The notes under the pieces were generated by a model. It made no database searches. It had not been told where the DNA came from and saw only the letters and a list, made by a program, of their open reading frames with translations. A program made the translations under genes and the position numbers. 64,000 nucleotides of DNA, from contig JAFKER010000005.1 of assembly GCA_017308595.1 (NCBI GenBank), forward strand, positions 1,002,950-1,066,949, written 5' to 3'. Position 1 is the first letter of the stretch. The number at the start of each line of letters is the position of its first letter. Shown here piece after piece: positions 1 through 8,313 of the stretch. Origin of the DNA: Afipia sp. GTDB taxonomy: Bacteria > Pseudomonadota > Alphaproteobacteria > Rhizobiales > Xanthobacteraceae.

Positions 1-1
1 C

Positions 2-514
2 GCGAAGGGGGCGACACTGACATTCATGTGCGGCGGCACCGACGCGGCGTTCGCGGCTGCAAAGCCCGTTCTTGAAAACATGGGCAAGAAGGTCGTGCAT
101 TGCGGCGAAGCCGGAGCAGGGCAGGCAGCCAAGATCTGCAACAACATGATCCTCGGCATCTCGATGATCGGCGTGTCCGAAGCGTTCGCGCTCGGTGAGA
201 AGCTTGGCTTGTCGCATCAGGCACTGTTCGATGTGGCGTCGACCTCATCAGGCCAGTGCTGGTCGCTGACGTCCTATTGTCCCGTACCGGGTCCGGTCGC
301 GGCGTCCCCCGCGAACAACGATTACAAGCCGGGTTTTGCGGCGGCGTTGATGCTCAAGGATTTGCGTCTGTCGCAGGAGGCTGCGAAGGCCGCCGGCGCG
401 GCCACGCCGCTCGGCGCACATGCGGAAAGCATCTATGATGCGTTCGAGAAAGCCGGTCACGGTGGAGTGGATTTTTCCGGCATTATCAAGCATCTTCGCG
501 GGCTGGCGAAATAG
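2..514 (+). CDS. mmsB: 3-hydroxyisobutyrate dehydrogenase, C-terminal part (5' end outside window)
   Basis: The reading frame is open from the first bases of the window, so the start and the N-terminal NAD-binding Rossmann domain lie to the left. What is visible is the all-helical C-terminal domain of the beta-hydroxyacid dehydrogenase family. The stretch GAGQAAKICNNM carries the catalytic Lys, and the segment SSGQCW...NDYKPGFAAALMLKDL is typical of 3-hydroxyisobutyrate dehydrogenases. The enzyme oxidises 3-hydroxyisobutyrate to methylmalonate semialdehyde in valine breakdown, in the cytoplasm, using NAD. The next gene starts 9 bases after its stop, so it likely belongs to one operon with the acyl-CoA genes downstream, which agrees with a role in acyl-CoA or amino-acid catabolism. 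Another hydroxyacid dehydrogenase of the same fold cannot be excluded without the N-terminus. Confidence 0.88.
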   Translation, partial: AKGATLTFMCGGTDAAFAAAKPVLENMGKKVVHCGEAGAGQAAKICNNMILGISMIGVSEAFALGEKLGLSHQALFDVASTSSGQCWSLTSYCPVPGPVAASPANNDYKPGFAAALMLKDLRLSQEAAKAAGAATPLGAHAESIYDAFEKAGHGGVDFSGIIKHLRGLAK

Positions 515-523
515 GATTTCTTG

Positions 524-2251
524 ATGACGACATTCCGGGACGCGCGCACTTTCCTGCTCAAGAACCGTACTGACTACAATACGGCCGTTGCTGAATTCCG
601 CTGGCCGGATGAGAAGCAGTTCAACTGGGCGCTCGACTGGTTTGATGCCGGACTGGCAACGGATTCCGAAAGCCGGGATCGCACGGCGCTGTGGATCGTC
701 GATGCGGCTTCAAATTCCGAGACCAAGCTGTCGTTTGCGGAACTGTCGCGCCGTTCCAATCAGACCGCCAATTTCCTCCGTGATCTCGGTCTCAAGCGCG
801 GCGATCATCTCTTGATGATACTCGGCAATGTGGTTCCCTTATGGGAGACGATGCTTGCCGCCATGAAGCTTGGCGTCATCGTCATTCCCGCGACTACACT
901 GTTGACCTCCGACGAGCTTCGCGACCGGCTCGATCGCGGCCAGGCGAAAGCAGTGGTCGCGACGCAGGATCAGGTCGCCAAGTTCGAAGGCCTTGGCGAG
1001 GCGGGCTTCACCAAGATCGTGGTTGCATCTACGTCCGTGAACGAGGGTTGGCGCAGGTTCGAGGATGCCGCCAGCTACCCGGACGCGTTCACGCCGGATG
1101 GTGTCACGAATGCCGACGATCCAATGCTGCTCTATTTCACGTCGGGCACCACGGCGAAGCCGAAGCTCGTGCTGCACAGCCATCGCAGCTATCCGGTCGG
1201 TTCGCTGTCGACCATGTACTGGCTCGGCTTGCAGCCGGGGGATGTGCATCTCAACATTTCTTCGCCTGGCTGGGCGAAGCACGCGTGGAGTTGCTTTTTC
1301 TCGCCGTGGAATGCCGGAGCCACGATCTTCATCGTCAACCAGCCGCGCTTCGACGCCAAGAACCTGCTAGCGACTGTTGCACGCTGCGGCGTGACGACGC
1401 TCTGTGCGCCGCCGACGGTTTGGCGATTGTTCATTCAGGAGCAGCTCGCGGACTACAAGGTTTCCGTCCGCGAGGTCTGCGGCGCGGGCGAGCCACTGAA
1501 CCCCGAGGTCATCGATCAGGTCAAGGCAGCTTGGGGGCTGACCATTCGTGACGGTTATGGTCAAACCGAAACCACCGCGCTCGCCGGCAACTCGCCCGGA
1601 CAGGTTGTGAAGATCGGATCGATGGGACGCCCAATGCCTGGCTATACGGTTCGTGTTGCTGATGCTGACGGCAATCCCGCCAAGGAGGGCGAGGTACGTT
1701 TGGTCCTTGGCGCGAATCGTCCCGCGGGCTTGATGCTTGGCTACCAAGGCGAGGACGGCAAACCGAAAGGCGTTGACGGAGACGTTTACCAGACCGGCGA
1801 TGTCGTATTCCTCGATGAAGATGGCTATCTGACCTTCGTCGGCCGCTCCGACGACGTGTTCAAATCCTCCGACTACCGCATTAGCCCGTTCGAACTCGAA
1901 AGCGTGCTGCTGGAACACGAAATGGTCGCAGAGGCTGCCGTGGTGCCAACACCGGACCCGATTCGTCTCGCGCTTCCGAAGGCCTATGTCTCGCTGGTGC
2001 CGGGAACGGCGCTAACGCGCGACACCGCATTGTCGATCTTCAAGTACGTGCATTCGCGGCTTGCTCCGTTCAAGCGCATCCGCCGGATTGAACTGGTGAC
2101 AGAACTGCCGAAAACCATTTCGGGAAAAATCCGCCGCGTCCAGCTTCGCCGGCTGGAGCACGACAACGACCGCAGGGATGCTTTGCGGGGCTATGAATTC
2201 CGCGAAGAGGATTTTCCTGAGCTTCAAGCCGGGCAGAGCGCTGCGCGCTAG
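524..2251 (+). CDS. AMP-dependent acyl-CoA synthetase (ANL superfamily)
   Basis: This 575-residue protein activates a carboxylic acid to its acyl-adenylate and then to the CoA thioester. The ATP-binding loop YFTSGTTAKPKL is near residue 205-215, the adenylate motif YGQTET near 345, YQTGD near 420, the hinge GRSDDVFKSSDYRISPFELES follows, and PKTISGKIRR with the catalytic Lys is near the C-terminus. The overall pattern is closest to the medium-chain acyl-CoA synthetase / 2-aminobenzoate-CoA ligase group; the substrate cannot be read from sequence. A TTG lies one codon upstream, but ATG at 524 has an AGGA seven bases before it and is preferred. It sits between mmsB and a MaoC hydratase plus an SDR, which suggests it feeds a beta-oxidation-like route. 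Confidence 0.9.
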   Translation: MTTFRDARTFLLKNRTDYNTAVAEFRWPDEKQFNWALDWFDAGLATDSESRDRTALWIVDAASNSETKLSFAELSRRSNQTANFLRDLGLKRGDHLLMILGNVVPLWETMLAAMKLGVIVIPATTLLTSDELRDRLDRGQAKAVVATQDQVAKFEGLGEAGFTKIVVASTSVNEGWRRFEDAASYPDAFTPDGVTNADDPMLLYFTSGTTAKPKLVLHSHRSYPVGSLSTMYWLGLQPGDVHLNISSPGWAKHAWSCFFSPWNAGATIFIVNQPRFDAKNLLATVARCGVTTLCAPPTVWRLFIQEQLADYKVSVREVCGAGEPLNPEVIDQVKAAWGLTIRDGYGQTETTALAGNSPGQVVKIGSMGRPMPGYTVRVADADGNPAKEGEVRLVLGANRPAGLMLGYQGEDGKPKGVDGDVYQTGDVVFLDEDGYLTFVGRSDDVFKSSDYRISPFELESVLLEHEMVAEAAVVPTPDPIRLALPKAYVSLVPGTALTRDTALSIFKYVHSRLAPFKRIRRIELVTELPKTISGKIRRVQLRRLEHDNDRRDALRGYEFREEDFPELQAGQSAAR

Positions 2252-2416
2252 TTTTCCTTGTTTTTCGGCCGCTTTGTCTTTTCAAATCCCGTTTGAAACG
2301 GCCTTCGGCCTCGGCCGACAATACCTTCATAACGGCTCGGCGCGGCCAGATTTTGCTTGGCCCGGCCGTTGATCTATGGAATGTGCCAAACCAGTTCGAA
2401 TTCGGGGGAGATAGCC

Positions 2417-2881
2417 GTGGGCGCTGCGATGGATCTGGCGGATTATTTGAAGCTTGTGGGCACAGAACTCGGTGTCTCCGAATGGCATACCATCGATCAA
2501 AAGCAGATCGATGCATTCGCCGATGCGACGGAGGACTTCCAGTTCATTCATATCGACCCCGAGCGTGCAAAGCGCGAGACGCCCTTTGGCGGAACGATCG
2601 CACACGGGTTCCTCTCGTTGTCGGTCTTGCCCAAGCTCGCTTACGCAACCATGCCGACACTGAATGGCGCGGCGATGTCGATCAACTACGGTTTCGACAA
2701 GATCAGATTTTTGACGCCGGTGCTTGCCGGAAAGCGTGTTCGCGCGCGCTTCGTGCTTGCCGAAGCCACGATGAAGTCGCCGAAGGAGTTGTTGGCACGG
2801 ACCAACACCACGCTGGAAATTGAGGGTGAGCCGAAGCCCGCGCTGGTCGCGGACTGGCTCGGCATGCATTTCTTCGCTTAA
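2417..2881 (+). CDS. MaoC family (R)-specific enoyl-CoA hydratase-like protein
   Basis: The protein is about 154 residues and has the single hot-dog fold of MaoC-type hydratases. The hydratase signature is visible as DFQFIHIDPERAKRETPFGG followed by TIAHGFLSLSVL, containing the Asp and His that activate water in (R)-hydratases. It would hydrate trans-2-enoyl-CoA to (R)-3-hydroxyacyl-CoA in the cytoplasm. I choose GTG at 2417 because GGGGAG ends six bases before it; ATG at 2429 is in frame but has the Shine-Dalgarno too far away. The next gene, an SDR of the (3R)-hydroxyacyl-CoA dehydrogenase type, begins 16 bases after its stop, so the two could catalyse consecutive steps. Confidence 0.87.
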   Translation: MGAAMDLADYLKLVGTELGVSEWHTIDQKQIDAFADATEDFQFIHIDPERAKRETPFGGTIAHGFLSLSVLPKLAYATMPTLNGAAMSINYGFDKIRFLTPVLAGKRVRARFVLAEATMKSPKELLARTNTTLEIEGEPKPALVADWLGMHFFA

Positions 2882-2897
2882 TCATCAGGGAACGATC

Positions 2898-3830
2898 ATG
2901 GCAATCAGATTCGATGGACGCGTCGCAGTTGTGACCGGCGCAGGAGCGGGCCTCGGACGCGCACACGCGCTTGGCCTTGCCAAGCTTGGCGCAAAGGTCG
3001 TGGTCAACGACATGGGCGCAAAAACCGACGGGACCGGAGGTTCGGCGACGCCTGCGGAATCTGTTGTTGAGGAAATCCGCAAGGCAGGCGGCGAAGCCAT
3101 TGCTGATGGTTCAGACGTCTCGAACTTCGAGCAAGTCAAGGAGATGGTTGCGCGTGCCGCCATAAAGTGGGGCAGTGTCGATCTCATGGTCGCCAACGCA
3201 GGTATCCTGCGCGACAAGTCGTTCGGCAAGATGGAGCCGGACGATTTCGCCAAGGTGATTGCGGTGCATCTGACCGGCACCTACAACTGCTGCAAGGCGG
3301 TGTGGGACGGGATGCGCGAGCGCAACTACGGCCGCATCGTTCTCACCACATCGTCGTCGGGCTTGTTCGGCAATTTCGGCCAGGCGAACTATGCCGCTGC
3401 GAAGGCCGGCATGGTGGGCCTGATGAATGTGCTCGCCGAGGAAGGCCGCAAGACCAACATCAAGGTCAACACGATCTCGCCGACCGCGGCGACACGCATG
3501 ACCGAAGGTCTGATCGGCCCTGAAATTCTCGCACTGATGAAGCCTGAATCCATCACGCCTGCGGTGCTGTATCTGCTGAGCGAAGATGCGCCGACGCGTA
3601 CGATCATGGGCGCGGGAGCCGGCTCGTTCGCGGTTATCAAGGTGGTCGAGACCGAAGGTCTCAATCTGCCGCAGGACCAATGGACACCGGATGCCATCGC
3701 GGCAAACTTTGCCAAGATCGGTGACATGTCGACCGCGCGTGATCTCGGCGGGGCATTCTTCCAGACCTTCAAGTATGTTGAGCAGGCCGCGAAGGCGGCG
3801 GGCATCAAGCTGCCGAATATGGGCGGCTGA
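2898..3830 (+). CDS. SDR family dehydrogenase, (3R)-hydroxyacyl-CoA dehydrogenase type
   Basis: The 310-residue protein is a classical short-chain dehydrogenase/reductase. The cofactor loop TGAGAGLGRAHA is near residue 15, the VANAG motif near 95, the catalytic Ser in TTSSSGLFG, and YAAAK with the catalytic Tyr and Lys near 165. The insertion MGAKTDGTGGSATPAE after the second strand and the long C-terminal extension resemble the dehydrogenase domain of peroxisomal multifunctional enzyme type 2. The likely reaction is NAD-dependent oxidation of (3R)-hydroxyacyl-CoA. ATG at 2898 follows AGGGAACG and sits just after the MaoC hydratase gene, so the pair probably forms one operon with the acyl-CoA synthetase. 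The exact chain length or ring substrate is unknown. Confidence 0.88.
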   Translation: MAIRFDGRVAVVTGAGAGLGRAHALGLAKLGAKVVVNDMGAKTDGTGGSATPAESVVEEIRKAGGEAIADGSDVSNFEQVKEMVARAAIKWGSVDLMVANAGILRDKSFGKMEPDDFAKVIAVHLTGTYNCCKAVWDGMRERNYGRIVLTTSSSGLFGNFGQANYAAAKAGMVGLMNVLAEEGRKTNIKVNTISPTAATRMTEGLIGPEILALMKPESITPAVLYLLSEDAPTRTIMGAGAGSFAVIKVVETEGLNLPQDQWTPDAIAANFAKIGDMSTARDLGGAFFQTFKYVEQAAKAAGIKLPNMGG

Positions 3831-3833
3831 GGC

Positions 3834-5048
3834 TTGAACATCGCCGTCATCGGTGCCGGTCCTGCGGGGTTGATGGCGGCTGAAGTGCTTGGCGCGGGCG
3901 GAGCCCGCGTCACGGTCTACGACCGTATGCCGTCGGTGGGCCGCAAGTTTCTGATGGCCGGACGCGGCGGCCTCAATCTCACCCACAGCGAACCGCTGGA
4001 TGCATTTCTCACACGGTACCGCGAAGCGATGCCGCATTTGCGTGCGGCCATCGAAGCGTTTCCGCCGGAAGCATTGCGCGCGTGGAGCGAAGGTCTCGGG
4101 CAGCCGACGTTCGTCGGATCAAGCGGGCGGATTTTTCCGAAAGCCATGAAGGCATCGCCCTTGCTGCGCGCGTGGCTGCGCCGCCTCGATCGATCCGGGG
4201 TAAGAGTGATGCTTCGCCATCGCTGGACGGGATGGACTCCAACCGGTGAGTTGCAGTTCGAGACGCCCAAGGGGGCTGTATTACTCAAACCAGACGCGAC
4301 CGTCATCGCCCTCGGCGGCGCGAGTTGGCCCAAGCTGGGCGCAAGTGGTGACTGGATCGATACTTTCAAGGACCGTGCCATCAACATCGCGCCGCTGTAT
4401 GCAGCCAATAGTGGTTTTCGTGTCGCATGGTCTGATTTGTTTCGCGACCGTTTCGAGGGGCAGCCGCTGAAAGGTGTTGCGCTCTCGTTCGGCCGTGAGA
4501 CTGTGCGCGGTGAAGCGGTGATTACGCGCGACGGACTTGAGGGTGGCGCGATCTACGCGCTGTCGGCACCGATTCGTGAAGCGGTGTTCGCGCAAGGCGA
4601 AGCAGCCGTGCAGTTTGCGTTGCGGGCCGATTTGGACATAGCTGATCTTGCGTCGCGTCTCGGCAAACCTCGGCAGAAGCAGTCAATGTCGACTTACTTG
4701 CGCAAGGCTGCCGGTCTTTCTCCGGTCGCCATCGGCTTGGTACAGGAAGCCGCAATCGCCGAGGGACGGAATCTGTCGACAATGGATTCCGAAACGCTCG
4801 CAGCCTTCATCAATGCTGTTCCCGTTCGCTTCGCAGGCGTTGCGCCGCTTGAGCGCGCAATCTCGACTGCAGGCGGCATTTCGTTCGATGAAATCGATTC
4901 GAACTTCATGTTGCGCAAGATGCCCGGCGTATTCGTTGCCGGGGAAATGCTTGATTGGGAAGCGCCGACCGGTGGTTATCTGCTGCAGGCGTGTTTTGCG
5001 ACAGGCGCTGCAGCGGGAAGAGGCGCGCTGGAGTATCTGAAGCGCTAG
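3834..5048 (+). CDS. FAD-dependent oxidoreductase of the HI0933/TIGR03862 type
   Basis: This 404-residue flavoprotein begins with a textbook dinucleotide-binding motif, IAVIGAGPAGLMAAEVL, followed by the family signature GRKFLMAGRGGLNLTH. The C-terminal segment GVFVAGEMLDWEAPTGGYLLQACFATG is the second FAD-contacting motif of the HI0933/BaiN-like family. The family's biochemical role is poorly known; members are predicted NAD(P)/FAD oxidoreductases. Translation most likely starts at TTG 3834, because the glycine motif follows at once and there is no ATG upstream in frame near the preceding stop. It starts three bases after the SDR gene ends, so it is translationally close-coupled to the acyl-CoA operon. 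It overlaps the convergent ABC-F gene by four bases at its 3' end. Confidence 0.88.
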   Translation: MNIAVIGAGPAGLMAAEVLGAGGARVTVYDRMPSVGRKFLMAGRGGLNLTHSEPLDAFLTRYREAMPHLRAAIEAFPPEALRAWSEGLGQPTFVGSSGRIFPKAMKASPLLRAWLRRLDRSGVRVMLRHRWTGWTPTGELQFETPKGAVLLKPDATVIALGGASWPKLGASGDWIDTFKDRAINIAPLYAANSGFRVAWSDLFRDRFEGQPLKGVALSFGRETVRGEAVITRDGLEGGAIYALSAPIREAVFAQGEAAVQFALRADLDIADLASRLGKPRQKQSMSTYLRKAAGLSPVAIGLVQEAAIAEGRNLSTMDSETLAAFINAVPVRFAGVAPLERAISTAGGISFDEIDSNFMLRKMPGVFVAGEMLDWEAPTGGYLLQACFATGAAAGRGALEYLKR

Positions 5049-6865
5049 GCGCCGCTTTCAATTTCCTCGCGCAGCATTTCCAGTTCCAGCCATTTCTCTT
5101 CGGCGGCATCCAGTTCTGCCTGCGCCTTGGCAATGGCTGCTGATGCCGTGTCGAATGTCTTACGATCCTTTGCATAAAGCTCTGGATCGTCGAGCAGCTT
5201 TTGCTGTTTGGCAATTTCAGTCTGAAGCTTCGCCATGGTTTTGGGAAGGGTTTCCAGTGCGTGCTTCTCGTTGAAGCTGAGGCGGCGTTTTGCTGCGGTT
5301 GATGGTGCGGTAGCAGCATTTTTGGAGGCTTTGGCTGTTTCAGAGCCCGTCGCCTTGATCGCCTTCTCCTGCAGGTCGGCACCGCGTTGTACCAGCATGT
5401 CGGAATAGCCGCCGGCATATTCGGTCCATTTGCCATCACCCTCCGGCGCAATCACGGACGTCACCACGCGATCGAGGAAGTCTCGGTCGTGACTGACGAG
5501 GATAACGGTGCCCTGATAGTCGCTGAGCATTTCCTCCAGCACGTCGAGTGTTTCGAGGTCGAGATCGTTGGTTGGTTCGTCCAGCACCAGGAAATTTGAA
5601 GGTTTCGCCAGTGCGCGCGCCAGCATCAGCCGTCCGCGTTCACCGCCGGAGAGAACTTCGAGCGGGGTGCGTGCCTGTTCGCTGGCGAAAAGGAAGTCTT
5701 TCATATAGCCGATAACATGCTTGGGCGTGCCATTGACCATGATGCTGTCGCCGCGCCCTCCTGTCAGCGCGTCGGCGAGCGTGGTTTTCGGATCGAGGCT
5801 TTCCCGGTGCTGATCCAGCGTCACCATTTCGAGATTGGCGCCGAGGCGGATCGTGCCGCTGTCCGGCGCGTCGCCGCCAGTCAGGAGGCCGATCAAGGTT
5901 GTTTTGCCTGCGCCGTTGGGGCCGACGATGCCGATGCGGTCGCCGCGCGTCACGCGCGCGGAGAAATCATCGACGATCTTGCGTTCGCCGTAGGATTTGC
6001 CGATGTGTTTGGCCTCAATCACCAGCTTGCCTGAAGTCTCGGCTTCGGCAGCAGCGAGATTCGCTTTGCCCGCTGTGCCACGATAGTCGCGGCGCTGTTG
6101 GCGCAGTTCGAACAGGTTGCCGAGACGCTTGACGTTCCGCTTGCGCCTTCCTGAAACGCCATAACGCAGCCAGTGTTCTTCCATGACGATCTTGCGATCC
6201 AGTTTGTGCTGGTCGCGCTCTTCTTCCGCCAAAACTTCGTCGCGCCATTCCTCGAATGCACTGAATCCCTTTTCGATGCGGCGGGTCTCACCGCGGTCGA
6301 GCCAGACGGTGGCGCGCGAGAGGTTGGAGAGAAAGCGCCGGTCGTGACTGATCATGACGAGCGCACTGCGTCGGCTGGCGAGTTCGCCCTCCAGCCATTC
6401 GATGGTGGTGAGGTCGAGATGGTTGGTCGGCTCGTCCAATAGCAGGATGTCGGGCGAGGGTGCCAGCACGCGTGCCAGCGCCGCGCGCCGGGCTTCGCCG
6501 CCCGAGAGATTGGCCGGATCTTCCGTGCCAGTCAGTCCGAGTTGTTCGAGCAGATACTGCGCCTGGTAGTGATCGTCGCCGGGATTCATTCCGGCTTCGA
6601 CATAGGCCAGCGTGGTCTTGAAACCGTCGAAGTCCGGCTCCTGCGGAAGATAACGAATGGTTGCGCCGGGCTGCACAAAGCGGGAGCCGCGATCAGCTTC
6701 CACAAGTCCCGCCACGATCTTCAGCAGTGTCGACTTGCCCGAGCCGTTGCGGCCGATCAGGCACACGCGTTCGCCTGCCGAGACCGCAAGCTCGACGCCA
6801 GCGAGCAACGGCGTACCGCCGAAAGTCAGCGCAATGTCTTTCAATTGGATCAGGGGGGGAGCCAT
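5045..6865 (-). CDS. ABC-F family ATPase (Uup-like)
   Basis: The 606-residue protein has two ABC ATPase domains and no membrane segments. The first has Walker A GRNGSGKSTLLK, signature LSGGEARRAALAR and LLLDEPTNHLDL; the second has GPNGAGKTTLIG, LSGGERGRLMLAR and LVLDEPTNDLDL. The two are joined by a basic linker (residues about 225-285, GRRKRNVKRLGNLFELRQQR), and the last 80 residues are a Lys/Glu-rich predicted coiled coil. This layout is that of Uup-type ABC-F proteins, soluble ribosome- or DNA-associated ATPases rather than transporters. Homologues act in translation quality control or in precise transposon excision phenotypes. The closely spaced YaiI gene lies 15 bases upstream and is read in the same direction. 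Confidence 0.92.
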   Translation of the reverse strand: MAPPLIQLKDIALTFGGTPLLAGVELAVSAGERVCLIGRNGSGKSTLLKIVAGLVEADRGSRFVQPGATIRYLPQEPDFDGFKTTLAYVEAGMNPGDDHYQAQYLLEQLGLTGTEDPANLSGGEARRAALARVLAPSPDILLLDEPTNHLDLTTIEWLEGELASRRSALVMISHDRRFLSNLSRATVWLDRGETRRIEKGFSAFEEWRDEVLAEEERDQHKLDRKIVMEEHWLRYGVSGRRKRNVKRLGNLFELRQQRRDYRGTAGKANLAAAEAETSGKLVIEAKHIGKSYGERKIVDDFSARVTRGDRIGIVGPNGAGKTTLIGLLTGGDAPDSGTIRLGANLEMVTLDQHRESLDPKTTLADALTGGRGDSIMVNGTPKHVIGYMKDFLFASEQARTPLEVLSGGERGRLMLARALAKPSNFLVLDEPTNDLDLETLDVLEEMLSDYQGTVILVSHDRDFLDRVVTSVIAPEGDGKWTEYAGGYSDMLVQRGADLQEKAIKATGSETAKASKNAATAPSTAAKRRLSFNEKHALETLPKTMAKLQTEIAKQQKLLDDPELYAKDRKTFDTASAAIAKAQAELDAAEEKWLELEMLREEIESGA

Positions 6866-6880
6866 ATGACGGAAATACTC

Positions 6881-7339
6881 TTACTTCTGTTGCGCGCGCT
6901 GAATGCGGCGAATGGTCTGGTCGAGCGTCGACAGGAACGCGGAGCGGTCGCGTGGTGAAAACGAACGAGGCCCGCCGGTGACTTCGCCGCTGGAGCGCAG
7001 ATCGGTCATCAGGTTGCGCACTGCCAGCGTCATGCCGATGGAGGCTTCCGAGAACGGCTTGCCATTCGGCGCGATGACGTCAGCCCCGGCTTTTACGCAG
7101 CGTGCCGCCAGTGGGATGTCCGACGTGACGACGATATCGCCTTTTTGTGCGCGTTCCGCAATCCAGTCATCGGCGGCGTCCATGCCGCTGCCTGCGGCAA
7201 TCCGCTCGATCAGCGGATGGTTTGGGACACGAATGAAGTTTCCCGCAACCACGCTGACCGGCAAGTTATGTCGCTCGGCAACTCGATAAATCTCGTCCTT
7301 TACCGGGCAGGCATCGGCATCGACATAAATGCGGGTCAT
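6881..7339 (-). CDS. YaiI/YqxD family protein (DUF188)
   Basis: The 152-residue protein starts with [23 protein letters not shown], the signature of the YaiI/YqxD family, and continues with [10 protein letters not shown] and [12 protein letters not shown], acidic positions typical of PIN-like nuclease folds. Its biological role is not established. The frame stays open for 62 codons upstream, but that part is Arg-rich and without family similarity; ATG at 7339 gives the usual family length. The stop is 15 bases before the ABC-F start on the same strand, so the two may be cotranscribed. A hot-dog gene starts in the opposite direction at 7512. Confidence 0.85.
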   Translation of the reverse strand: MTRIYVDADACPVKDEIYRVAERHNLPVSVVAGNFIRVPNHPLIERIAAGSGMDAADDWIAERAQKGDIVVTSDIPLAARCVKAGADVIAPNGKPFSEASIGMTLAVRNLMTDLRSSGEVTGGPRSFSPRDRSAFLSTLDQTIRRIQRAQQK

Positions 7340-7511
7340 CGGGTCGGATTCATCCGTCGGGTTGGTGATCGTTCGGCTGGCGGTTGCTGGTAGCCCAGGC
7401 CGGGTAAAATGGCGAGGGAAACGCGCGTCCGTCCGGCGAGGCATGCATGGTCGCGGCTTGCCTTCACGCCGGCTTTGCGTATCATTTTTGAACGTAAAAA
7501 TTGAGGAAACA

Positions 7512-8309
7512 ATGACCGTGCTCAAGCCCTACAGTGTCGACGCTTACAATCTGGCCAAGAACTCCGAAAACAAGATGCACGACGATTCGGTTGCGCGCCG
7601 GTTCGGGTTTCAGGGCGGGCTAGTGCCGGGCGTCGATGTGTTCGCCTATATGACCCACATGCCGGTGGCGAAATGGGGCCGGGCGTTCCTCGAGCGCGGG
7701 TTGATGGACGGCCGATTCTTCAAGCCGGTCTACGACGGAGAGATTGCCGTTGTAACGGCCGAGGAGACCGATGGCGGTCTGGCGATCAAGGTGGAAAGCC
7801 GCGGTGAACTGTGCGCCACCGGCACGGCCTCCATGCCGTCCGATACCCCGAAAATTCTGCTTGGTGATTTCCAGAGCGTTGCCGTGGTCGGAAAGACCGA
7901 GCCTGCCAGCGAGATGTCCTATGCCACCGGCAAGTGGCTTGCGATTCCGCCCTTTACGCTGGGCATCCAGGGCTCAACCGAATATCTGCGCGACGTGCGC
8001 GAAACCGATGCGCTCTACGCGAACGAGAAGATCGTTCACACCGGTATGCTGCTGCGAACCATGAACTGGGCGCTGATGGAGAATGCCATTCTGGGCCCAT
8101 GGATTCATGTCGGAAGCACCATCCGCTATCTCGCGGCAGCGGGGGTTGAGGACGAACTGACTGTGCGCGCTAAGGTCATCGGCAACTACGACCGCAAAGG
8201 CCACAAGTTCGTGGAACTCGACGGCATCATTGTTGCGAATGGCAAGACGCCGATCGCGCATTGCCAGCACATCGCGATCTATCGCCCACGCGAGACCATG
8301 GCGGCGTAA
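7512..8309 (+). CDS. MaoC-like hot-dog domain protein, function unknown
   Basis: The 265-residue protein has a MaoC-like N-terminal part: [21 protein letters not shown] followed by FAYMTH resembles the D-x(4)-H hydratase signature and substrate cap of hot-dog hydratases. The C-terminal half ([39 protein letters not shown]) looks like a second hot-dog repeat, so the protein is probably a double hot-dog fold. An enoyl-CoA hydratase or thioesterase-like activity on a CoA ester is a reasonable guess, not shown. ATG at 7512 follows TTGAGGAAACA, a good Shine-Dalgarno. It ends four bases before the stop of the convergent molybdoenzyme gene. Confidence 0.7.
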   Translation: MTVLKPYSVDAYNLAKNSENKMHDDSVARRFGFQGGLVPGVDVFAYMTHMPVAKWGRAFLERGLMDGRFFKPVYDGEIAVVTAEETDGGLAIKVESRGELCATGTASMPSDTPKILLGDFQSVAVVGKTEPASEMSYATGKWLAIPPFTLGIQGSTEYLRDVRETDALYANEKIVHTGMLLRTMNWALMENAILGPWIHVGSTIRYLAAAGVEDELTVRAKVIGNYDRKGHKFVELDGIIVANGKTPIAHCQHIAIYRPRETMAA

Positions 8310-8313
8310 TATT

